Assembly (NCBI GenBank): GCA_035528395.1
Contig: DATKYR010000304.1
Location: 1 to 36,100 of the forward strand
Length of the DNA stretch: 36,100 bases
Direction: 5' to 3'
Source of the DNA: NIOZ-UU13 sp035528395
Lineage (GTDB): Bacteria; Planctomycetota; Phycisphaerae; Sedimentisphaerales; Anaerobacaceae
The notes below the pieces were generated by a model, which saw only the letters and a list, made by a program, of their open reading frames with translations, had not been told where the DNA came from and ran no database searches. The translations under genes were made by a program, and so were the position numbers. This document shows positions 14,291-21,872 of the stretch, one piece after another; within the stretch, counting starts at the first letter, position 1; each line of letters begins with the position of its first letter.

Positions 14291-15343
14291 TCATTGCGAA
14301 ATGTTAGCCGGCAGGGAATGATCCCAATTCAACAGGAGAGAGCAGAGCAGATCAACGTGGTTGAGCAAATCCTGAACATTGACACGTTCTCTGCTGTGAA
14401 AACCCCGCACCGGGCTGCGGATGTGCAAACCGGCGCAGGCCGAAGCGGGAAAATGGGCAAAATCCCCCATGCCTAATCCGGTTTTTGTCCTGCCGAACCG
14501 TGCACCGGTGCGCCCACAGAATTCCTGCATCAACACGAGCACGTGTTTGTAGGGCATAATTGTGGAGTCGCTCTGCGAGACGACCGCCACGAACGAATCG
14601 CGTGGATAGTCCGACTTGAAATCGAGCGGCCCATCGATAGACAAGCTTATCTCAAGGTCGGCGAACAAGTCCGGCTCGTGTTTGCTCAGATACTTGGCGC
14701 CCACGCAACCGCGCTCTTCGTCAGCGGTGAACACCAGCAGAATCCGACGGTGCGCAGCACCTCGAGACCAGTAATTCGCCTGCAACAGGTGGACGGCCTC
14801 CACGATCACGGCCACAGCAGATCGGTCGTCCCCGCCGAATGAAGAGGACTTCTCGGAATCGTTTTCGTGCAGGTGGTAAAAAACCCCGGAGCTGTCATCG
14901 AACATCAAAAACTCCGGTGTAGAGCGCCCTATTGTATCGACGTGCGCATTCAGGAGGATGCCCGGCCGACTGGCCAGAGCGCCTGAACCTGGAATCTCCA
15001 TAATCAGGTTGCAGGGGGCTTTCCGGTCGTTACTCTTCGCAGGAACTACCACCGCACCCGCCCGGGTCAAGAAACGCTGCAACTCCTCCTGAACCGGCTG
15101 TTCCTGGCCGCTGGGGCCCTTGATACGCACGAGCCTCAGGAACGTATCTACAGCGTGGATTCGTCCGGCTTCATCCAGAAACAAACTCTGAGCATTGGTG
15201 GCAGCCTTATGGATCTGCCCGACATCAAGTACGATCGGCTTCGCAGAGTCCGCAAGGCTGCTGCATCCGAGTGACAGGACGGCGACGCCGACTGCCAAAC
15301 ATCTTTTCATCCGAGATTTCACATTTGCACGTCTTATTAACAT
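14291..15343 (-). CDS. Lipoprotein M20-type zinc peptidase
   Basis: A 350-aa metallopeptidase of the M20/PepT-like clan. Zinc and catalytic residues are visible: His134 and Asp136 in LNAHVDTIG, bridging Asp in FGGDDRSAV (~172-173), Glu209-Glu210 in FTADEERG, Asp in SIDGPLD (~237) and a late His in GFHSRERV (~320). The N-terminus has arginines, a hydrophobic helix and the lipobox LSLGC (Cys27), so it is an exported lipoprotein. The start is supported by AAGGAGA eight bases before ATG. PepT-type enzymes release residues from small peptides; this copy lacks an obvious full-length dimerisation domain, so its substrate is uncertain. It stands alone. Confidence 0.85.
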   Translation of the reverse strand: MLIRRANVKSRMKRCLAVGVAVLSLGCSSLADSAKPIVLDVGQIHKAATNAQSLFLDEAGRIHAVDTFLRLVRIKGPSGQEQPVQEELQRFLTRAGAVVVPAKSNDRKAPCNLIMEIPGSGALASRPGILLNAHVDTIGRSTPEFLMFDDSSGVFYHLHENDSEKSSSFGGDDRSAVAVIVEAVHLLQANYWSRGAAHRRILLVFTADEERGCVGAKYLSKHEPDLFADLEISLSIDGPLDFKSDYPRDSFVAVVSQSDSTIMPYKHVLVLMQEFCGRTGARFGRTKTGLGMGDFAHFPASACAGLHIRSPVRGFHSRERVNVQDLLNHVDLLCSLLLNWDHSLPANISQ

Positions 15344-15611
15344 CGCTGCGTCTCCTTATCACCTTAAGTTAGCAAATTACTCTCAAAATCGCAAGTATAC
15401 TCTATTGTTTCGGGCAGTTCCCGTAAATTTTAGTGACCTTTGAAAGATGTGTTTGCAGACCAATGAAATACACAGTAAGAATCACAAGCTCATGTCCGGG
15501 TCGAGTCCTTGGGAAATCGCTTCCCTCTTTCAAAAAAACTTATCATAAAATTGGAGCGGTCCTGTCGGTGAGGGAAGTTTTACAAAAGACTTCTACAGAA
15601 AGAATTACAAA

Positions 15612-15658
15612 TGGGCGATACAAAGACTTGAACCTGTTTACCCCCTGCGTGTAAAGCA
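15612..15658 (-). pseudogene. 3'-half pseudo-copy of tRNA-Val(TAC)
   Basis: On the minus strand the sequence runs from the anticodon loop to the discriminator base. TGCTTTACACGCAGG and ACAGGTTCAAGTC are identical to the intact tRNA-Val at 10237, and the end TATCGCCCA is identical too. Between these blocks are a few substitutions and two extra bases. The 5' half of a tRNA is absent. Such half copies are usual at the distal ends of islands integrated into a tRNA gene, but this copy is inverted relative to the intact tRNA in the window. Its partner may be another tRNA-Val elsewhere. Confidence 0.75.
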
Positions 15659-15764
15659 AAATAGAGCAATATGTAAGTCTTTTCACCACAAGGATTAACA
15701 AATATAAGTTTTTTCACTTGGCAACATGCCGATTGTGTATTAAGCTTTTCGCTGTATGTCCCGT

Positions 15765-15803
15765 ACCAATTAGGCATGAGCCTATGTTCAATTGGTGCCG
15801 GAT
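15765..15803. repeat. Palindromic dispersed repeat, copy 1
   Basis: It contains CCAATT ... AATTGG arms around AGGC-ATGA-GCCT, followed by GGTGCCGGAT. It is closely similar, with a few substitutions, to the longer hairpin at 24020-24065, showing a dispersed repeat family with a nested double stem. Confidence 0.6.
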
Positions 15804-15960
15804 AGCTGGCCGGAGCAGGGCTATTAATTGGCTGCTTAAATACCCCAGGCTAAAAAGTTTGTTCAGTCGTCTTGGTAGTCTGACTTTGAGTACGTCTGTG
15901 GGAAGTGTATGTATCCATACCGGTGACAGTGTTAAGCAGAATGAGCAAGGAGGTTTGAAA

Positions 15961-18753
15961 ATGACTGAAAAGACGAACGGGTCCCAAGATGAGAAATTCG
16001 TACCAACATGTCACATATGCGGAGAAAAACATTGGCCTCACCATATGTTAATTCCTTGTTTTAATAAGCATAAGGCCAAGGCAAAAGCAAAAGCTGAAAA
16101 AAGAGAAAAAGCGGAATCGAAAAGAAAGACCAAGGCTGAAGCCAAAGCAAGAATGCGGGCCGAAGCCAGAGAGAAAGCTGAAACCGAGGGCAAGGTAAAA
16201 GCTGAAAGAAAAGCCTATGTCGACACATTGGCCGAAGTAGAACAAAGCTTGAGGGCCGAAACCAAAGCCAGGGCCAAAGCGGAGGAAACAGTTAGGGCTG
16301 AAAGAGAAGCGAAATTTAAGGCTGAAGAAAAAGCCAAGGCCTACATGGAGGCTGCGGCAAAGGCCGAGGAAAAAGCAGAAATCGAAGCTAAGTCCAGAAG
16401 TGAGGCAGAGCGCAAAGCCAGTTCATACAGTGAAGCACTAACCGAAGCAGAGCAGAAGCTAAAGGTGCAAGTCCAGGAAACGGCCAAAGCCCAGGCCAGA
16501 GCCCAGGACCAGGAAAAAGCCATAGCACAGGCCCAGGAGAAAGTGAAGTCATATACTCAGGAAATAGCTGATACAGAAAGGAAGCTGCAGGCACAGACGC
16601 AGGCAAGAAGCGAGGCAGAAGAAAAACTCAAAGCCGAGATTGAGGCAAGACAAAGGGCGGAGGAGAAGACAGCAGCCGAAACACAAGAAAGGGCAAAAGC
16701 CCAGACCACAGCCAAAGCCCAGGCTCAGGCCAGGGCCGAGGCGGAGGAAAAGTTAAAAGCTGAAACGCAAGCAAGATGCAGGGCCGAAGATGAGGCCAAG
16801 GCAGAAGCTGAAAAAAGAGCAGCTATTAAAGACGAGTTGAAGGCAGTAACTAATACCAGAGCAAGGAGAATAGCAAAGGCTGAAGAAAAGGCCGCAGCCA
16901 AAGCAAAGGAAAAAGCTGAAAGCCAGGGCCATCTCAAGGCCAAAGCCAAAGCCGAAGAGCTGTGGAAGGCAGAGGCCCAGGCAAGGACCGAGGCAGAGCA
17001 AAAGTTAAAAGCCGAAACGCAAGCAAGACAAAAAGCAGAGGAAGCAGCTGCAGAAGAGGCACAAGAAAGGGCAAAAGCCCAAGCCAGAGCCGAGGCACAA
17101 GAAAGGGCAAAAGCGGAAGCCGAAGATAGAGCCAGAGCAGAAGCCCAGGCCAGAGCAAGAGTCGAGAAAGAAGCGAAAACCGAACTGGAAGAAAAGGCAA
17201 GGGCCTGTGGAGAGTTAACGGCCAGGGCCGAAGCAGAAGCAAAGGCCGGGGCCGAAGCCCAAACCAGAGCAAATGAAGAGAGACAGGCCCGTTCTAAAGC
17301 TGAGGAGAAAGCAAGGTCTTATGCCGAGACATTAGCTGAGAAAGAAAGAGACATCCAAGCTCTGATTCAGGCCAGAACCGAGGCGGAGGAAAAATTAAAA
17401 GCCGAAATACAAGCAAGACAAAGGGCAGAAGAAAAAGCTGCAGAAGAAGCACAAGAAAGGGCAAAAGCCCAGGCCAGAGCCCAGGCCCATGAAAAGGCCA
17501 AAGTCGAAGCCCAGGAGACAGCAAGATTAGAATCAGAAGTTAGAGCCAAAACTGAACAAGAAGCAAAGAAGGAGCTGGAAGAAAAGGCAAGGATTTGTGG
17601 AGAGTTGCAGGCCAGGGCCCAGGCTGAAGAAAAGGCCAGGGCTGAAGCTGAGAAGAAAGCAACAGCTGAGATGCAGGTAAGGGCTAAGGCTGAAGACAAA
17701 GTCAGGTCTTATGCCCAGACATTAGACCAGACAGAAAGGCAGCTTGAAACCCAGACTCAGGCAAGAGCAGAGCTGGAAAGAAAACTTCAACTGGAAATCC
17801 AAGCAAGAGCCGAGGTCGAGGAAAAATTGACGGCAGAAATCCAAGCAAGACAAAGGGCCCAGGAGAAAGCAGCAGACGAAGCACAGGAAAGGGCGGCAGC
17901 CCAGGCCAGGGAGGAAGCTTACGCAAAGGCCAAAGCTGAAGCGGATGAAAGAGCCGCTTCAGAAGCCCAGGCCAGAGCCAAAGCCGAGCAAGAAGCAAAA
18001 AAAGAACTGGAGGAAAAAGCAAGGTTCTGTGGAGAGTTACAGGCCAGGGCCGAGGCGGAAGCCGAAGCCAGGGCTGAATCTGAAGTTAGAGCAAGAAATG
18101 AAAGACAGGCCAGGACTGAGGCGGAAGAGAAAGTCAGGTCTTACGCCCAGAACATAGCCGAGACGGAAAGTCATCTGGAAGACCAAACTCAGGCAAGGCT
18201 CGAGGCGGAAAATAGACTTGAAGTGGAGACTAAGGCAAGAGCTGATCTCGAGGAAAAGTTACAAGCCGAGATTGAAGCAAGACTCAGGGCCGAAGCTGAG
18301 AACGAAGCCGAAGCTCAAAAAAGAGCCACTTTGGAAGCCGAGTTGAAAGAAGTAACGAGTACCAGGGCTGAGAAGATAGCCAGGGCCGAAGAGAAGGCCG
18401 CTGCCAAAGCGAAGGCTAAAGCTGAAAGAAAAGGTTATCTCAAGATTATAGCAAGAGCCAGAGAGCAGAGAAAAGCTGAAGCCCAGGCAAGAGCCGAGGC
18501 CGAACAAAAGTTGAAAGCAGAAATTAAAGCACGGCGCAGAGCCGAAGTTGGAAAAAGGGCCGACTTTGAAACCGGGCTCAAAACAGGGATCGCCTTCAAT
18601 AATCAGGCGGCTCCAATCGAAATTCAGACTGTTTCAGGAAACAATGGAAGCTGTGACATTTGCGGCAGAAAAGATTCTCCCCAGGAGCAACTGGTTAAAA
18701 TGGAATCCGGCGAGCTGTTTTGTCCGGATTGCCTTAGCGCATTAAAGAAATAA
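15961..18753 (+). CDS. 930-aa Ala/Lys/Glu/Arg coiled-coil protein with Cys-rich ends
   Basis: ATG 15961 has AAGGAGG seven bases upstream; the longer open frame from 15718 is repeat DNA. Residues 13-37 contain a small metal-site-like cluster (CHICGEKHWPHH, then C33 and H37). From ~38 to ~880 the protein is almost uninterrupted charged helix rich in KAEAxAKARAEAEE patterns, like a greatly extended TolA domain II. It has a long period of ~130-144 residues marked by EEKARxCGEL, whose Cys codons start at 17206, 17596 and 18028. The C-terminus is a zinc ribbon, CDIC (898-901) and CPDC (921-924). No signal peptide or membrane span is present, so it should be cytoplasmic. A cytoskeletal, scaffolding or spacer role is inferred; the function is unknown. 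The internal repeats make its exact length prone to recombination or assembly error. Confidence 0.8.
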   Translation: MTEKTNGSQDEKFVPTCHICGEKHWPHHMLIPCFNKHKAKAKAKAEKREKAESKRKTKAEAKARMRAEAREKAETEGKVKAERKAYVDTLAEVEQSLRAETKARAKAEETVRAEREAKFKAEEKAKAYMEAAAKAEEKAEIEAKSRSEAERKASSYSEALTEAEQKLKVQVQETAKAQARAQDQEKAIAQAQEKVKSYTQEIADTERKLQAQTQARSEAEEKLKAEIEARQRAEEKTAAETQERAKAQTTAKAQAQARAEAEEKLKAETQARCRAEDEAKAEAEKRAAIKDELKAVTNTRARRIAKAEEKAAAKAKEKAESQGHLKAKAKAEELWKAEAQARTEAEQKLKAETQARQKAEEAAAEEAQERAKAQARAEAQERAKAEAEDRARAEAQARARVEKEAKTELEEKARACGELTARAEAEAKAGAEAQTRANEERQARSKAEEKARSYAETLAEKERDIQALIQARTEAEEKLKAEIQARQRAEEKAAEEAQERAKAQARAQAHEKAKVEAQETARLESEVRAKTEQEAKKELEEKARICGELQARAQAEEKARAEAEKKATAEMQVRAKAEDKVRSYAQTLDQTERQLETQTQARAELERKLQLEIQARAEVEEKLTAEIQARQRAQEKAADEAQERAAAQAREEAYAKAKAEADERAASEAQARAKAEQEAKKELEEKARFCGELQARAEAEAEARAESEVRARNERQARTEAEEKVRSYAQNIAETESHLEDQTQARLEAENRLEVETKARADLEEKLQAEIEARLRAEAENEAEAQKRATLEAELKEVTSTRAEKIARAEEKAAAKAKAKAERKGYLKIIARAREQRKAEAQARAEAEQKLKAEIKARRRAEVGKRADFETGLKTGIAFNNQAAPIEIQTVSGNNGSCDICGRKDSPQEQLVKMESGELFCPDCLSALKK

Positions 18754-18875
18754 TGCTCGGTGTAAAACCAGGTGACACTCCTGCTCTATAGCCTCGGCCT
18801 GGGTGTAGTTATTGCCCGGCAACTCGGTTTGTTTTCTTGTGGAAACATGAAAGCCGGGAGAAGCTGCACAGTCAA

Positions 18876-20039
18876 CTACCGGGCTCCGGCCGCCTTTGGT
18901 TCCGAAGTCCCTTCCTCGGCCCTGTGGCTACCAAGAATCTTGAGCGCGTTGTCCCGATAAACTTTCCTGAGAACACCATCGCTCAGTTCCAGGCCATACA
19001 AGGGCCAATGGTAGCTGAAACGCTCCCAGGCATAGAAGTGCTCATCTGCCGATTCAAGAATCCGAAACGTAAGTTTGTACGTCCCTGTGCCGAATCTCAT
19101 ATCGGTTGCATAGACAAGCCGGTCCTGGTACTTCTCATAGAACTGAGCAACGAATCTGGGAATGGGAGCCGTCTCGGCGTACCGGGCGGATATGTCCGCA
19201 TACAAATTGGGATACCTGTCGAACATCTGACCAAGGCGGCTCAGGTCATGGGAGCAATTGGCGAAGTGACAGACAACGAAAATCGTCCCTGGATGCCGCT
19301 TGACCCCTCTCTCTAAAATTTCCAGCATACCCTCATGTCCTACAATGTCCGGCTGATTGTCTAACTTCCATTTGTAGGCATTCATTAGACCATCGTTTTT
19401 TTCATCCATAGGCAGATACATCCAATACGGATCGGCAATATGAATATTCACCGGCATTCCCAGTTCTGCGCATTTCTCTAACAGCGGGTCCATGCGAGGG
19501 TCGTCGATATGCATTCCCCAGGCTTTTGTGGGCCTGCTATAGAATAATCCCTTGCCTTTATCTCCCAGCTCACCGACACCACGAGCTCCGAGTTTATAGC
19601 AACGTTCCAATTCCTTAACTGCTGCAGGCCCAAAGCCCGGCTTGTCATATCCGGTATAGTCAAATCCACACCAAACCTCGAAACGTTCAGGATACTTGGC
19701 ATATCTGGCGAAGACAGCATCAAACTCCTTACCCGTTGCCATCGTCAATATGATTGATTTGTCAATTCCCGTTTCGTCCATGATTCGGACCCATTCGGTA
19801 AGCTGCTCGGGAGTCTTCGTGTAGGGGTGGGCGTGCATATCAATCGCAGGATATCTGGCCTTCTTTACGGTTGTCTGAGGGACTTTGTAGATAGACTGCG
19901 GACGAAAGTCCTTGAGCAATAAAGTCTCAGGTATGGGCTGGTCATTCGCGGAAAAAACTTCCGTCGTGCAGCTCACTACAAGTAACAAAATGGAACTGAC
20001 ACATAGCCAGTTGTTTTGACCAAGTGGCATTAGCTTCAT
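18876..20039 (-). CDS. Lipoprotein amidohydrolase-2 (TIM-barrel metal hydrolase)
   Basis: A 387-aa protein with lipobox LVVSC (Cys24). The mature part is a metal-dependent TIM barrel of the amidohydrolase-2 family. The first metal site is HAH at residues 69-71 (AIDMHAHPY). Later barrel strands show GMPVNIHIADP, FVVCHFANCSHD and RLVYATDMRFG, whose His and Asp are the expected second-half ligands. The family includes lactonases and decarboxylases. In a fucose/sulfated-glycan locus an L-fuconolactone or similar sugar-lactone hydrolase is an attractive idea, but that is inference. AAGGAG precedes ATG by seven bases. The gene is transcribed opposite to the coiled-coil gene and ends close to it. 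Confidence 0.85.
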   Translation of the reverse strand: MKLMPLGQNNWLCVSSILLLVVSCTTEVFSANDQPIPETLLLKDFRPQSIYKVPQTTVKKARYPAIDMHAHPYTKTPEQLTEWVRIMDETGIDKSIILTMATGKEFDAVFARYAKYPERFEVWCGFDYTGYDKPGFGPAAVKELERCYKLGARGVGELGDKGKGLFYSRPTKAWGMHIDDPRMDPLLEKCAELGMPVNIHIADPYWMYLPMDEKNDGLMNAYKWKLDNQPDIVGHEGMLEILERGVKRHPGTIFVVCHFANCSHDLSRLGQMFDRYPNLYADISARYAETAPIPRFVAQFYEKYQDRLVYATDMRFGTGTYKLTFRILESADEHFYAWERFSYHWPLYGLELSDGVLRKVYRDNALKILGSHRAEEGTSEPKAAGAR

Positions 20040-20621
20040 AAAAAATCTCCTTCAATAATGGGTTCGTTGAATAGCTGTTGAGCCACTTCATCTTTCTCTG
20101 TATCTATCTAATAACGTTGTCACACGTCTATTGTTTGCATCCCGGCACAGGAGCGCCCGTGACAAAAAAGTATTATAGCATTCTTTTCACAGAAAATCCC
20201 CAACTAATTGAGGAGTTATCTTCGCCTATACTGTTGTTAGAAAGTTTTTCCTGATTGATTTACGGAAATTTAGAGTCGTTATAGATGGCATGGAGTTCGA
20301 ATGAGGTGGGAAGCCCCAGCCAAGGCGAATCGAGAAATCAGTTTTTTAATAGATTTAGCTACCGCCACTTCGTGTCTCCACTTCGCCCCCGTGCTTTCTT
20401 GCGAAAGCAAGAACGGGGGCTTCGGTCGAAATGACAGATGGTCTTTTCTACAGAGCAATTTCAACCAGGATTGTTGTCTTAGTCAAAGATATTTGGTAAA
20501 AAGACTGAAAGCTGGAAACGAACAGCGCCCCCGGGCGCTGAGACAGCAAGATTCAAAGATTATTTTCTGAGTAGCTCGCCATGCTGCGCCCGTCGCAGCA
20601 GGAAGAATGAGAGGAGCAAGA
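20040..20621. other. Intergenic stretch with three GC-rich hairpins
   Basis: No supported gene is present. There are three perfect hairpins. GCCCCCGT/ACGGGGGC (20385-20420) has an inner GCTTTC/GAAAGC stem. AGCGCC/GGCGCT lies at 20524-20539, and TGCTGCG/CGCAGCA at 20582-20600, just before the sialidase ribosome-binding site. They look like dispersed intergenic palindromes, and the first is followed by tcgaaatgacag. The last could also modulate translation of the next gene. Confidence 0.5.
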
Positions 20622-21767
20622 ATGAGCAGAATCAAAAATGTTATGCGGATTTTTATTTGTTGCCTATTTGTCACGAGCTTGTCCTTTGGCGCCGAAGTTG
20701 CTAAGAAGCTGCGAGGTTACTCAATACCGCTAATCGACCTTGCCGGCGAGAGGCACCGCCAAATCGTAGTGGATAAGGAGCCCGGCCAGTATCTTGGCCA
20801 TCCGACAACAGTGCTGCTGGAGGACAATAAGACAATGATAGCCGTTTATCCGAAAGGTCATGGTCGTGGTGCTATTGTGATGAAAAGGAGCACGGACGGC
20901 GGCTTGAGCTGGTCAGAGAGACTGCCTGTTCCGGAGAACTGGGCCGGCTCAAAAGAAGTCCCAACGCTCTATAGAGCTATTGACCCGCAGGGTAAGAAGC
21001 GGCTTATCATGTTCTCGGGGTTGTACCCTATCCGAATGGCGGTTTCAGAAGATGAAGGACTGACCTGGACGGCCCTTAAACCTATCGGCGACTTTGGTGG
21101 AGTCGTTGCGATGAGCTCTTTAGTCCGGTTGAAAAATGGGAATTATATGGCCCTGTTTCATGATGACGGGCGCTTCCTTCATGGTTCCGGCAAGAGAGTG
21201 AAATTTCAGGTATTCAAGACTATTTCTAAAGACGGGGGCTTGACCTGGAGCCGGCCCGAAGTTATCGCAGAACACCCTACGGCACATATTTGTGAGCCTG
21301 GTGCGATAAGGTCACCGGATGGAAAGCAGATTGCTTTGCTTCTGCGCGAGAACAGCCGCAAATATAACTCGTTTGTTATTTTCAGCAATGATGAAGGGCA
21401 AAGCTGGACCAAACCTATAGAGCTGCCCGGCTCGCTGACCGGTGACAGGCACACCGGCCGTTACGCACCGAACGGCAGACTGTTCATTAGCTTCCGCGAT
21501 ACCACACATGAAAGCCCAACAAAAGGCGACTGGGTCGGATGGGTAGGAACGTACGAGGACATCGTCAACGGTCGTGAAGGTCAATATCGTGTACGCCTGA
21601 TGGATAATCACAAACAAGCCGATTGCGCCTATCCTGGCTTGGAGGTCCTGCCTGATGGTACGTTTGTTGCTACAACTTACGGCCACTGGATAGAAGGCGA
21701 GGCACCCTTCATCGTGAGCGTTCGTTTTAAGCTGAAAGAAATTGACGCCAAAGTTAGTGGTCTGTAA
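20622..21767 (+). CDS. Exported sialidase-like BNR/Asp-box glycosidase
   Basis: ATG 20622 is chosen because GAGGAG lies six bases upstream; an ATG at 20607 would add five residues. A signal peptide covers about residues 1-24 (IFICCLFVTSLSFGA). The mature protein is a six-bladed beta-propeller with four Asp boxes: STDGGLSW (~90), SEDEGLTW (~142), SKDGGLTW (~202) and SNDEGQSW (~255). Three arginines that could bind a carboxylate occur in RHTGRYAPNGR and FRDT. The classic FRIP motif of GH33 is not obvious, so it is better called sialidase-superfamily than a confirmed exo-alpha-sialidase. It ends at a strong terminator shared with the next, convergent gene. Confidence 0.8.
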   Translation: MSRIKNVMRIFICCLFVTSLSFGAEVAKKLRGYSIPLIDLAGERHRQIVVDKEPGQYLGHPTTVLLEDNKTMIAVYPKGHGRGAIVMKRSTDGGLSWSERLPVPENWAGSKEVPTLYRAIDPQGKKRLIMFSGLYPIRMAVSEDEGLTWTALKPIGDFGGVVAMSSLVRLKNGNYMALFHDDGRFLHGSGKRVKFQVFKTISKDGGLTWSRPEVIAEHPTAHICEPGAIRSPDGKQIALLLRENSRKYNSFVIFSNDEGQSWTKPIELPGSLTGDRHTGRYAPNGRLFISFRDTTHESPTKGDWVGWVGTYEDIVNGREGQYRVRLMDNHKQADCAYPGLEVLPDGTFVATTYGHWIEGEAPFIVSVRFKLKEIDAKVSGL

Positions 21768-21793
21768 CACGATAAATGTGTAGTGGTTATCAG

Positions 21794-21863
21794 GGGCGGT
21801 TACTACTCTGCGAAGTAGTTCGCTACATAGCACGAGTCGCGAACCGCCCTTATTTTATTTTTC
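21794..21863. terminator. Bidirectional terminator between convergent genes
   Basis: gggcggtt (21794-21801) pairs with aaccgccc (21842-21849), with an inner hairpin actact/agtagt (21802-21819). A T-rich run, ttattttattttt, follows on the plus strand. It lies between the converging sialidase and PD40-dockerin genes. Confidence 0.7.
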
Positions 21864-21872
21864 CAAAGAATG

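Larger units (their letters stand above)
15344..15960. other. Gene-poor stretch with tRNA half-copy and palindromic repeat
   Basis: No convincing gene lies here. The stretch contains the tRNA-Val 3'-half copy (15612-15658) and one copy of the palindromic repeat also found at 24020 (15765-15803). The large coiled-coil gene's frame is open back to 15718, but that extension is the repeat itself and has no ribosome-binding site. Confidence 0.6.

Noticed and set aside
15612..15658. Possible functional tRNA-Val on the minus strand
   Set aside because: The D-arm, the 5' acceptor strand and half of the anticodon stem are missing.
15718..15960. N-terminal extension of the coiled-coil protein
   Set aside because: The strong AAGGAGG lies before ATG 15961, and the upstream frame is made of palindromic repeat DNA.
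16048..18507. Many long antisense ORFs opposite the coiled-coil gene
   Set aside because: They arise from the Ala/Lys/Glu-biased codons of the real gene and have low-complexity translations.
18837..19316. 159-aa plus-strand ORF
   Set aside because: It is antisense to the amidohydrolase, whose motifs and ribosome-binding site are clear.
20301..20570. 89-aa ORF over GC-rich hairpins
   Set aside because: It covers palindromic repeats and lacks a ribosome-binding site and recognisable sequence.
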